A DNA stretch of 64,000 nt, from positions 558,001 through 622,000 of the forward strand of contig NZ_JAAIXZ010000003.1 of assembly GCF_010894435.1 (NCBI RefSeq), given 5' to 3'. The stretch's first letter is position 1. Each line of letters starts with the position of its first letter. Position numbers and translations under genes: made by a program. Positions 9,606-17,390 of the stretch are shown piece after piece. The stretch is from Pyxidicoccus trucidator. Lineage in GTDB: Bacteria; Myxococcota; Myxococcia; Myxococcales; Myxococcaceae. A model generated the notes under the pieces. That model worked only from the letters and a program-made list of their open reading frames with translations. It was not told the DNA's origin and made no database searches.

Positions 9606-11354
9606 ATGTCGACACCCGTTGGAATCGACGTTCGCGGAGCCAGGCTGATCCGCCAGTTCGACCAGAACGCGGATGGCGTCGAGGACAAGACCTACGCGTA
9701 CGTGGACGCCCAGGGGAGGACCCAGGTGGCCACCGACTTCAGCCGCCGCGACGCCAGCGGGCAGGTGCAGCCGCCCGACGGGTTCCTGACCCAGGAGGAC
9801 GCCTTCGAGCAGCAGCGCACCACCCAGGTGCTGCTGCCTCCCTCGCTGACGCCCGGCGCCCTGGCCTATCGCGGCGCCTATACCCCGCTCCCCGGAGGCC
9901 TGCCGGCGGTGGCCAACCTCTACCCCGACGCGCTGGAGCAGCTCGCGGGCGTCGCCTTCACGTCCTCGTCCTCGGGGATGCAGTCGGTCTTCGCGCCGCT
10001 GCCACCCTCGGTGCAGTCGGGGGTGAATGGCACGCCCTACGCCGTGCTGCCCAACCGGGATGCCGTCATCGCCAGCCCGCTGCTGCCGCAGGGCAACCCG
10101 GAGCAGGACCTGCTCTTCTACCAGTCGCCGGGCGGGCAGATGTACCTGCTCGGGACGCGCAAGGAGGTGCGGGACTACGTCCTGTCGGTGATGGAGAAGG
10201 GGGCGGATCCGCTCGCGGGTGCGCGCCAGTGGGGCGCTCGGACGGAGGCGCTTTTCGGCGCTCGCGACACACTGCCCCTGCCCACCTTCCTCGGGCTCGC
10301 GACGTACCAGACCGCGGACCTGCTCACCCTGGGCGGCGTGGACTCCGCCCGGACGTCAGGCATGGAGTGGGCGCAGTGCAACGCGGAGGCGAACGCGGGC
10401 CAGCGCCCGGAGGGGTGTGGCCTGGAGACGGTGTTCGCGGGGGTGAATGGCACGGCCCTGGCGACCTCGGTGATTCCCAACCCGCTGAGCCGCGCGACGG
10501 CGCTGGCGGACAAGGCCGTGCTGCGAGCGACCTCGGCCGCGGAGTTCGCCGGCACGCGCGAGGGAATGGCGGTGCTGCGACGGCTGGGGATTGGCGCGCT
10601 CGATGATGAGACCTTCCAGGCCCTGCGGCTGATTGCGGACAAGGCCACGCCGTGGAACGCGCTCCAGGCCAACCCCACCGCCGTGCGCCTGCTGGGGGAC
10701 AACATGGTTACCGAGCAGACCGTGGACATCTTCCGCGACACGGTGCTGCGCGGCCTGTCGCCGGAGGACGCGTTCGTCCAGGGAGTCATCACCCCCGAGC
10801 AGTACACGCAGTGGGTGGGCCGGCAGGGTTCCATCACGACGTCGGGCACCGTCGTCTATTCCGTGGGGGCCCTGACCGAGGGGGAAGAGCGGTTGGTGCG
10901 GGGCTTCTGGGAGCGGTTCGCCCGAAAGAGTGAGATGCCGACCCGGCTGCGCGAAACCATTGTCACCCCGAGGCCCGTTCCCGACGAGCTGGTCCCCATC
11001 CTGGGCAGCTCTGACTACGCCCTCGCCCTCGACTTCATGCCTGGGGGCCGCGTGGACGCGCCCGGGACCGAGGCACTGGCGCGGCAGGGAGTCTTCGATG
11101 CGATGAACGCCTTTGTCGGCTTCTCGCAGATGCTGAAGCTGAAGCCGGCCGGGCTCGCGGATGACGTGTTGGTCTACTCGAACGAAACCAACAAGACGAT
11201 GGCGCTGTTCGCCCAGAAGCTGGGCTTCGAGATGGCCCAGCTGCCTGGAACCGACAAGTACGTGGTCTTCACGTCGATGAGCAAGCTGGGTGAAATCCTT
11301 GACGGGGACCTGCTGGAGCTTGCGATAAAGGTCATCGAGAGAGGGCAGCGCTGA
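9606..11354 (+). CDS. Unknown 582-residue protein with Ca-loop-like N-terminus
   Basis: ATG 9606 follows GGGGGAA. No signal peptide or membrane helix is seen. The N-terminus carries an acidic loop, FDQNADGVEDKTY, similar to an EF-hand/dockerin-like calcium loop. The first 250 residues are Pro/Gly/Ser-rich; the middle (about 250-420) is helical; the last 120 residues look like a separate compact domain ending VYSNETNKTMALFAQKLGF and a charged tail. I recognise no family. It is divergent from the sigma-54 activator and followed after 31 bp by a GNAT gene, so the two are probably an operon. The modular look would fit a secreted effector, but no toxin motif is identified. Confidence 0.75.
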   Translation: MSTPVGIDVRGARLIRQFDQNADGVEDKTYAYVDAQGRTQVATDFSRRDASGQVQPPDGFLTQEDAFEQQRTTQVLLPPSLTPGALAYRGAYTPLPGGLPAVANLYPDALEQLAGVAFTSSSSGMQSVFAPLPPSVQSGVNGTPYAVLPNRDAVIASPLLPQGNPEQDLLFYQSPGGQMYLLGTRKEVRDYVLSVMEKGADPLAGARQWGARTEALFGARDTLPLPTFLGLATYQTADLLTLGGVDSARTSGMEWAQCNAEANAGQRPEGCGLETVFAGVNGTALATSVIPNPLSRATALADKAVLRATSAAEFAGTREGMAVLRRLGIGALDDETFQALRLIADKATPWNALQANPTAVRLLGDNMVTEQTVDIFRDTVLRGLSPEDAFVQGVITPEQYTQWVGRQGSITTSGTVVYSVGALTEGEERLVRGFWERFARKSEMPTRLRETIVTPRPVPDELVPILGSSDYALALDFMPGGRVDAPGTEALARQGVFDAMNAFVGFSQMLKLKPAGLADDVLVYSNETNKTMALFAQKLGFEMAQLPGTDKYVVFTSMSKLGEILDGDLLELAIKVIERGQR

Positions 11355-11385
11355 GACACGTGCCACCTCCAGGAGCGGAGCTGAG

Positions 11386-11874
11386 ATGACCGGACGTGGC
11401 GCGGACGTCGTGCTGAGGGATGTGACTGAAGCCGACCTGTCCGTCTTCTTCGAGCAGCAGCTCGACGCGGACGCGAATCGGATGGCGGCATTCACGTCGA
11501 GGGACCCGGCGGACCGGGGCGCCTTCATGGCCCACTGGGCCCGCATCCTGGGGGACGCGGGCATCATCAAGAAGACCATCCTCGTCGAGGGGCAGGTGGC
11601 GGGCCACGTCTCGAGCTTCGAGATGCTCGGCCACAGGGAGGTCACCTACTGGCTGGGGCGGAGCTTCTGGGGCCAGGGGCTCGCCACCCGGGCGCTCTCC
11701 GCGCTGCTGGAGCACGAGAAGGTGCGCCCGCTGCATGCGCGCGCCGCGAAGGATAACCTCGGCTCTCTCCGCGTCCTGGAGAAGTGCGGCTTCGTCATCA
11801 CCGGCGAGGACAAGGGCTTCGCCAACGCACGCGGCGCGGAGACCGAGGAGTTCATCCTCGTCCTCCGCGAGTAG
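11386..11874 (+). CDS. GNAT-family N-acetyltransferase (RimJ/RimL-like)
   Basis: 162 residues, close to the usual length of RimJ-like acetyltransferases. The acetyl-CoA site is visible as YWLGRSFWGQGLATRALSAL (about 87-106), with the C-terminal ARAAKDNLGSLRVLEKCGF segment typical of the family. It transfers acetyl from acetyl-CoA to an amine, often a protein N-terminus or a small molecule; the substrate cannot be read from sequence. It starts 31 bp after the preceding unknown gene and is probably in its operon. Confidence 0.88.
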   Translation: MTGRGADVVLRDVTEADLSVFFEQQLDADANRMAAFTSRDPADRGAFMAHWARILGDAGIIKKTILVEGQVAGHVSSFEMLGHREVTYWLGRSFWGQGLATRALSALLEHEKVRPLHARAAKDNLGSLRVLEKCGFVITGEDKGFANARGAETEEFILVLRE

Positions 11875-11972
11875 TCGCGGGTCCGTCGCTGGGCGCGCTG
11901 TGCTCGTAAGGGCGAATGGGTGAGCCTCCGGACCTGCTTGGGGGAACCGGCCTCCCATCTTCCAGATGCTTC

Positions 11973-12878
11973 TCAGGGGCCCGGGCTTCCGCTCATCAAG
12001 AGTGAAATCCTCAGGGGGCGGAAGAGGTTCCGCTTCTTGAACTGGTGTTGCTCCATCTTCCGCAGAATCGCATCCAGCGTCCGGCAGGCGTCCACCACGT
12101 GCGCTCCCTTGCCAGGACATCCGCGAACTCCAGCACCCCCGGGAGCACCTCCAGGTCCTTGCGCGAGAGGACGCACGCGCGCAGGGCGCTCTCCGGGAAG
12201 TTGACGCCCTTCTCCGCCCGGAGCTTGACGCGCTCCTTGAACGTCCTCACCACCCGTGCGGTCGCATGGCTCGCATCGACCACCTCGACCACCGCTTCCA
12301 GCTTGCCGTCGTCCAGGAGCACGCGCTGTCCCGGCTTGAGCTGCAGCGTGACGCCCGGCATGTCCAGGCCAAGCCTGGGCGGGACGTGCCACGCAGTCCC
12401 GTCGAGCGGCTTGCGCACCCCGGGTTGCCCTTCCACGGCCTCCATCCACAGCTGGGTCACCATGATGTACACGTGGCGCTCCCGCGGCCGGGGGCCCAGG
12501 AGCGACTCCGTGTGCTGGTGCAGGAGCCGCTCGGCCTCGCCGCGGCGCAGCCCCCCGGTGAGGGGACGGGCAGAGAACCGGCGGGCGCTGGAGCGCCTCG
12601 CGCGAGGGAGTCCTCGATGCGCTGGACGAGCTCGTGGAGGCTGGAGCGGACGAAGCCCTCGCTGCGCCCCAGGGAGGTGAGCCCAACTCGCTCAGCTGGG
12701 GCTGGAGCCGGCGCAGCTCGAGCTGCCTCGGTGCCACGTAGGCGAGCAGGTTCTCCGCGCTCGCGTGGTAGCCGGGCTGCACTGCCGCAAGTGCGCCGAG
12801 GTTCGCCTCGACGAAGCCAGCGACATGCCGCTGGACCTTGAGCACTTCCGCATGGATGTCTTCGAGCTGGCCTGACAT
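11973..12878 (-). pseudogene. Broken pyruvate kinase-like gene
   Basis: Three reading frames together spell a pyruvate kinase of the long bacterial type. Frame one, from ATG 12878, gives the N-terminal helical region (HASAENLLAYVAPRQLELR). It shifts near LSELG into LTSLGRSEGFVRSSLHELVQ, a conserved family segment, then shifts again before HTESLLGPRPRERHVYIMVT. The barrel then jumps straight to VLLDDGKLEAVVEV and KLRAEKGVNFPE, so the barrel core with the substrate and metal residues is missing. The last part returns to frame one and keeps the C-terminal end (VVDACRTLDAILRKMEQHQ). At least two frameshifts plus internal deletions make it non-functional. Confidence 0.7.
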
Positions 12879-12889
12879 GGGGCCCTCGC

Positions 12890-13057
12890 GTCGAGGTTCT
12901 CAGCGCCAGGTGCGCCACCGTGCGTGACCAGGAGGCGGCGCAGGAGCTGCGGTGGGCCTTCGAGGAACTCCGCGTGGCCATCTTCGCGCCGGAGATGACG
13001 ACGCCCGTGTCGGTGACGGTGGCGAAGGTCGGCGCGGCCCTCGCGGCGCTGCGCTAG
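12890..13057 (+). pseudogene. C-terminal fragment of an HrpA-like RNA helicase
   Basis: A plus-strand frame ending at TAG 13055-13057 reads QELRWAFEELRVAIFAPEM followed by TTPVSV, which strongly resembles the extreme C-terminus of HrpA-type DEAH RNA helicases (DUF3418 region: ELRW, then LEELRVSLFAQELKT). Only about 50 residues remain and no helicase motif lies upstream, because the broken pyruvate kinase abuts it. I read it as the leftover end of a deleted helicase gene, marking a deletion or insertion junction near 12880. Confidence 0.5.
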
Positions 13058-13139
13058 AAGCGGGTGGCTGTGCGTCCGCGACGAGAGCATCGGCGTCCTC
13101 AAGGTGCTCCGCCGCCAAACGTCGCCGTCCTACACACGC

Positions 13140-13616
13140 TCAGGTTCCTTCTGAGCGATAAGTCCGAGCCAGCTTGGCGGCCTTTTTGGAAAACTGCGAC
13201 ATCCACTTCGACGATGCCCACTCTTGGCTGAGAGTGTCTGCCCAGTCCGCAATCGCCTTGCGCTGCGCGACGCTGAGAGCCGTCAACACAGGGGCGGGAC
13301 AGTCACCATCAATGCGACAAAGAAAGCCGTGGAGATGAATCCACAGCTCGAAGTCGGTCGAATTCGCCAGCATGACGCGGAGAACCGCCGGCAAGTAGTA
13401 CAGGACGGCGGCGTCCGTCATGTACGAGAAGTCTTCCATGTACAGCGAGCCAAGGAAGGGCTGGGATTCCACGTCGCTCCGCATCTTGCCGAAGAAGTGG
13501 TCGACAACGTACTTGGCCTCAATGCCCGGCGGTGCAAGCTCTTCCTCGGTTCGTGGAATGGCCGCATCTTTGAAGGCGAGGTCAATTCCGTGGATGACGT
13601 CGTCACGTTTCAACAT
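13140..13616 (-). CDS. Hypothetical cytoplasmic protein, 158 residues
   Basis: An intact frame with good codon character. The middle reads MTDAAVLYYLPAVLRVML and is rich in aromatics; the C-terminus is basic (SKKAAKLARTYRSEG). The pattern of a short helical protein with a YYLPA segment recalls the DUF6714 family, but I cannot confirm this. No signal or membrane segment. GC is lower than in the neighbours, which together with the surrounding gene debris suggests acquired DNA. A recognisable ribosome site is lacking at ATG 13616. Confidence 0.65.
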   Translation of the reverse strand: MLKRDDVIHGIDLAFKDAAIPRTEEELAPPGIEAKYVVDHFFGKMRSDVESQPFLGSLYMEDFSYMTDAAVLYYLPAVLRVMLANSTDFELWIHLHGFLCRIDGDCPAPVLTALSVAQRKAIADWADTLSQEWASSKWMSQFSKKAAKLARTYRSEGT

Positions 13617-13831
13617 GGTCGGCCCGTGATTGTCACATCAAGGAGAATGAAGAACCAACCGTGAGCATGAAACGAGCGTAAGACGAATAGGGGCTGTGTT
13701 GAGGGTTGGGCTGGTGCAGAGGGCCGAGGAGGGCTGCTGACGGGTGCCCCCGGGCTGTGCGCCAGGCCAGTGGAGAGGCCGTGCAGCCCCCTGAGGCACA
13801 AGGAATGACCTCTCAGGAGCACACCTTCCGT

Positions 13832-14155
13832 TCAGAACATTTCCTTCAATTTCCGCTCGACAGAACTCGGCTGCCGCCCGAGAAGCCGTGCGATGGTCTC
13901 GGCGTCCAGTCTCCGCCGGGCGAGTTCCGCGACCGCATCGAGTTCCTCATCTCCCCAGGGCTCATAGGCGCGCGGATACGTACGGCGCGCTTCCACCATC
14001 TCCGGCTTCAGGTCGGTCTTCCGGATGCCAAAGTGCAGGATGAGATTGACCTCGGGCTTCGGCGTGGGAGCAACAGCGACTGGTTGCGCCGCAGCCGTCC
14101 CACCCGACGAGATAGGCTTCGCGCTCTTGCGGATGGCCTTGACCTGCTCGTTCAA
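13832..14155 (-). CDS. Small protein with SANT/Myb-like DNA-binding helix
   Basis: 107 residues from TTG 14155; the start is uncertain because there is no close ribosome site. The N-terminus is a Lys/Pro/Ala-rich linker. The C-terminal 45 residues read EPWGDEELDAVAELARRRLD, then AETIARLLGRQPSSVERKLK, which matches the tri-helical 'W-x-EE-L...IA..LGR...AV..+L+' pattern found as a C-terminal appendage of helicases and in small regulators. It probably binds DNA. No partner gene is evident. Confidence 0.6.
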   Translation of the reverse strand: MNEQVKAIRKSAKPISSGGTAAAQPVAVAPTPKPEVNLILHFGIRKTDLKPEMVEARRTYPRAYEPWGDEELDAVAELARRRLDAETIARLLGRQPSSVERKLKEMF

Positions 14156-14533
14156 AGAACATGTCGGCTCCAGAAGGAAGGTAGGGATTGCATCTCAATC
14201 ACCCCACCCTGTCCAGCGTCCGCGACGCGCCCCCTCCGGGGGACACCGGACTGAACAGGAAGCCTCAAGGCCCACGTCCAGTGGGAGCCGTCACGACGAG
14301 TGCCCCCAGACCCAGGTGTCCGGTACGTCACCTGGACGGGAAATCGCCGGTTCGGCAGGCCGTGGGCCTCCCAGCCAGGGCTCCGCCATCTGTCCCCGGC
14401 ATGGCGCGCGGAGGCGTCGTCGTCGCCAGATTCACGAGTCAGCGGAGCGCTTCGTGTCGATCCCCGCACCGCCCAATCGTCGCGCTCTTGAAGGCGCCCT
14501 GCCGGCGTCCTCTCATTCCCAGAGGAGCATCCC
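14156..14533. other. Intergenic stretch, nothing recognised
   Basis: 378 bases between divergent small genes. Short open frames exist on both strands but lack ribosome sites and family features. AGAGGAGC at the right end serves the DUF1428 gene. Confidence 0.6.
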
Positions 14534-14893
14534 ATGTCCTACATCGATGGTTTCGTCATCGCCGTGCCGACCGCGAACAAGGAGAAGTTCATCGCACATG
14601 CCCGCAAGAACGACCCCGTCTTCATCGAGTACGGTGCCCTCCGCGTGCTGGAGTGCTGGGGAGACGACGTGCCGAGCGGCAAGCTCACCGACTTCCGCAG
14701 GGCCGTGCAGGCCAAGGACGATGAGACAGTGGTCTTCTCGTGGATTGAATGGCCCGACAAGGCCACGCGCGACGCTGGCATGGAGAAGATGATGAAGGAC
14801 CCAAGGATGAGCCCCGAGCAGAACCCGATGCCCTTCGACGGCGCGCGGATGATCTACGGCGGCTTCGCGCCGGTGGTGGTGCTGGACAAGTAA
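14534..14893 (+). CDS. DUF1428 family protein (YbaA-like)
   Basis: 119 residues, the usual length of the family. ATG 14534 is preceded by AGAGGAGC. The start MSYIDGFVIAVP, the ECWGDDVP segment, FSWIEWPDKATRD, and the end PFDGARMIYGGFAPVV are diagnostic of DUF1428, small ferredoxin-like (dimeric alpha/beta barrel) proteins. Biochemical role is unknown. It stands alone and is convergent with htpX. Confidence 0.92.
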   Translation: MSYIDGFVIAVPTANKEKFIAHARKNDPVFIEYGALRVLECWGDDVPSGKLTDFRRAVQAKDDETVVFSWIEWPDKATRDAGMEKMMKDPRMSPEQNPMPFDGARMIYGGFAPVVVLDK

Positions 14894-15048
14894 CACACAC
14901 GCGAACCCGGAACGCATCTCCATCCGTGCTTTGATGAAACAATCTCCTTCCCCATGGCACGGGCGTTGCCAGGTTGCCCCGCGTGCCCTCTGCCTCCCGC
15001 CCCTGAACCGCCGAACCGGTGCGCGGTCCCCGGGCGGCGCGCTTCCAC

Positions 15049-15984
15049 TCAGTTCAGGCTGAGCGAGGGGGAGTTCGCAGCGTCCACCAACCGCTGGATG
15101 CGCACCTCCAGCGGCGGATGGCTGGCGAACAGGGCCAGGAGGCCGCGGCCCCCGTGGATGCCAAAGGACTGCAGGGTGGAAGGCAGCAGGCTCGGCTTGC
15201 CTTCCTGCGTACGCAAGCGGTCCAGCGCGCGAGCCATGGCCTGCGGGCTGACCAGCTGTGCGCCGCCCTCGTCCGCGCGGAACTCCCGCTGCCGACTGAA
15301 CCAGGCAACGAGGAGACTGGGGGCGAGGCCGAGCACGACATGGAGCAACAGCTGGGTCACGAAGGAGCTCGCTCCCGTGCTGCGCTCCTCGCTGTCGTCC
15401 GAACGGTTGGAGCCACCGCGCGTGACGAAGTGCACGACGTTGGCGATGAAGTTGACGGTGGTGTTGAGCACCCCCACCAGCAGGGTCTGGGTCACCATGT
15501 CTCCGTTGGCCACGTGAGCCACCTCGTGAGCCAACACCGCCTCCACCTCGTCCCGCGGCATGTCCTGGAGCAGACCGCTGGACACGGCCACTAGTGCACT
15601 GTTCCGACGGGCCCCGGTAGCAAAGGCGTTCATGTCCGGGCTGTCAAAAACGGCCACGTCGGGCGTCCCGATGCCGGCATCACTCGCCAGCCGACGCACC
15701 GTCTCCTTCAGCCACTGCTCGGTCTCGGTGCGCGGCGTCTCGATGACCTTCGCTCCGGAGAGCCACTTCGCCAGCGTCTTCGAGAGCATCAGCGTGAAGA
15801 GGGCGCCGACGAATCCATTCACTGCCGAAACGATGAGCAGCAGGTACAAGACAGGGCCGTGCACACCCTTGCGGGCCAGGAAGCCCTCCACGTCCAACAG
15901 CCACGCGATGCTGCCGAGGGTGGCCACCACAGCCAGGTTGGTGAGAAGGAACAAGGTGATGCATCTGGCGAAGTTCCATTTCAT
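15049..15984 (-). CDS. htpX: HtpX-type membrane zinc metalloprotease (M48)
   Basis: 311 residues from ATG 15984 (MKWNFARCITLF), the typical HtpX start; the longer frame adds a non-hydrophobic leader. Two N-terminal membrane helices (LFLLTNLAVVATLGSIAWLL, and the segment around 40-70) precede the zinc motif HEVAHVANGD, with a further membrane pair and a downstream Glu-containing EFRADEGGA. The tail SHPPLEVRIQRL is conserved. HtpX degrades damaged inner-membrane proteins together with FtsH; it is usually stress-induced. Length and architecture are normal for the family. Confidence 0.93.
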   Translation of the reverse strand: MKWNFARCITLFLLTNLAVVATLGSIAWLLDVEGFLARKGVHGPVLYLLLIVSAVNGFVGALFTLMLSKTLAKWLSGAKVIETPRTETEQWLKETVRRLASDAGIGTPDVAVFDSPDMNAFATGARRNSALVAVSSGLLQDMPRDEVEAVLAHEVAHVANGDMVTQTLLVGVLNTTVNFIANVVHFVTRGGSNRSDDSEERSTGASSFVTQLLLHVVLGLAPSLLVAWFSRQREFRADEGGAQLVSPQAMARALDRLRTQEGKPSLLPSTLQSFGIHGGRGLLALFASHPPLEVRIQRLVDAANSPSLSLN

Positions 15985-16437
15985 GAGCCCTCGTTCCGGC
16001 AGAGCGTCGTGACGGCAGAGCATCGTGACGGCAGCATGCAGCGCGACGCGGAGGCGCTGCCACTGCCTTCATTCTAACCGAGGTGGTGAAAACGCGACAG
16101 AAGGGCTCGGGTCCGCCCTCGCTGAGCACCGCAGGGGGAGGGCGATACCACTTCAGGAGTATGACCCTGCGCGACCGCGGCATGACGCGAGCTGTTCTGC
16201 TTGCCCTTGTGTCTGCGGGTCTTCTCGTCTGACAGGTTCCGGGGCGGCCTGGGCAGCAGTGTGCCCTATGGGGGTGCTCGGCCCCCTACACGGGCCTGGC
16301 ACACAGCTCGGGCGGCTCCCGTCCGCGGCCCTCCTCGGCCCCTCCGCTCCAGCCCTCACCTTCAGCGAGCTGTTCAAGCAGCGCGCTCTCGAACTGCCCT
16401 TGCGTGCCATCTATCCGCATGCTAGACACTGAACCAC
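15985..16437. other. Long divergent intergenic region
   Basis: 453 bases between htpX and the ArsR gene. It holds a possible broken small secreted-protein gene (16161-16432, listed separately) and, at its right edge, the ArsR operator palindrome. Nothing else is recognised. Confidence 0.5.
16161..16432 (+). pseudogene. Possible frameshifted small secreted protein
   Basis: ATG 16161 (or 16182) begins a good signal-peptide-like stretch, MTRAVLLALVSAGLLV, that meets TGA after 16 residues from the second ATG. One base over, the frame continues TGSGAAWAAVCPMGVLGPLH and stays open to 16432. A single-base slip would rejoin the two. This may be a decayed gene, or chance. Confidence 0.25.
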
Positions 16438-16446
16438 ATGGTTCAG
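16429..16446. promoter_or_regulatory. Palindromic operator overlapping the arsR start codon
   Basis: CTGAACCA-CA-TGGTTCAG is a perfect inverted repeat with eight-base arms whose centre overlaps the ATG (16438-16440) of the ArsR-family gene. No ribosome site precedes the ATG. A TAGACA at 16423-16428 could be a -10 element, which would give a leaderless or near-leaderless mRNA. The position predicts tight self-repression by the ArsR protein. Confidence 0.6.
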
Positions 16447-16803
16447 TATTCAGGTGCCGGCCTCGATGCTTCGTTCGCCGCGCTCTCCGACGCCACCCGA
16501 CGCGGTGTTCTGGAGCAGCTCGGGCGTGCGGAGGCCTCGATCACGGACCTCGCCGAGAAGTTCAACATGACCCTCACGGGCATGAAGAAGCACGTCGGTG
16601 TCCTGGAGCGGGCCGGGCTCGTGAGCACGGAGAAGGTCGGGCGCGTGCGGACCTGCAAGATCGGCCCGCGCCGACTGGAGGAAGAGATGGCATGGCTCGA
16701 GAGGTACCGCCAGCTCTGGGACGCACGCTTCGACGAGTTGGACAAGGTTGTCGAGGAGTTGAAACGGAAGGAGCAGGTCGATGGACGCAAGAAGAGAGAG
16801 TGA
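16438..16803 (+). CDS. ArsR-family winged-helix repressor
   Basis: 121 residues. The winged helix spans about 10-95: FAALSDATRRGVLEQL, ITDLAEKFNMTLTGMKKHVG and LERAGLVSTEKVGRVRTCKI are diagnostic of the ArsR branch that pairs with SRPBCC proteins. No CxC metal motif is seen, so a metal ligand is unlikely at the classical site. The C-terminus is a charged helix (FDELDKVVEELKRKEQ). It overlaps the downstream SRPBCC gene by 23 bases, and its start codon lies inside a palindrome, so both genes are probably autoregulated. Confidence 0.93.
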   Translation: MVQYSGAGLDASFAALSDATRRGVLEQLGRAEASITDLAEKFNMTLTGMKKHVGVLERAGLVSTEKVGRVRTCKIGPRRLEEEMAWLERYRQLWDARFDELDKVVEELKRKEQVDGRKKRE

Positions 16804-17290
16804 GCCCACACCCATGAAGAACCGCACGACTGTGGAGCGGAAGTCCGAGCGTGAGACCGTCGTCACGCGAACTTTCAATGGTCCGGCACACATCGTGTTC
16901 GAGGCGTGGACAAAGCCCGAGCTGTTCAAGAAGTGGTGGGTGCCGAAGTCGATGGGAATGACCCTGGTTTCCTGCGAGATGGATGTTCGTACCGGGGGCA
17001 CGTACCGTCTGGTGTTCGGCCAAGGGATGGCGTTCTTCGGTAGGTACACCGAAGTGACACCGCACTCGCGCCTCGTCTGGACCAATGAGGAAGGTGGTGA
17101 CAATGGGTCCGTCACCACGGTGACCTTCGAGGAAAAAGGGGGCAAGACGCTGCTGGTCGTGAGCGAGCTCTACCCCTCGAAGGAAGCTCTCGACGCTGCC
17201 GGCACCGGGGCGGCGGATGCGCTGGTCGAGACGTTCCAGCAACTGGACGAGCTTCTCGTCACCCTGGGCGCGAGCGTAGGACGGGCATGA
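16781..17290 (+). CDS. SRPBCC/AHSA1-domain protein
   Basis: 169 residues from ATG 16781, which has AAGGAG eight bases upstream inside the arsR gene; the alternative ATG 16814 has no such site. The fold is the START-like AHSA1 family: TRTFNGPAHIVFEAWTKPEL, then KKWWVPKSMGMT, DVRTGGTYRLVF and the C-terminal helix ETFQQLDELLV. These proteins bind hydrophobic ligands in a cavity; ligand here unknown. Translational coupling with the ArsR repressor suggests the two form a sensing-and-response unit. Confidence 0.92.
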   Translation: MDARRESEPTPMKNRTTVERKSERETVVTRTFNGPAHIVFEAWTKPELFKKWWVPKSMGMTLVSCEMDVRTGGTYRLVFGQGMAFFGRYTEVTPHSRLVWTNEEGGDNGSVTTVTFEEKGGKTLLVVSELYPSKEALDAAGTGAADALVETFQQLDELLVTLGASVGRA

Positions 17291-17390
17291 AGTCCTCGTT
17301 CCCGCGGTCGGCCGCCTGCGCGCGATTCTGAAGCACCTGGGGTTGCGCACGGCGAGTGCGCACCTGGGCTGCTGGCTCGGTAGAAGCCCA

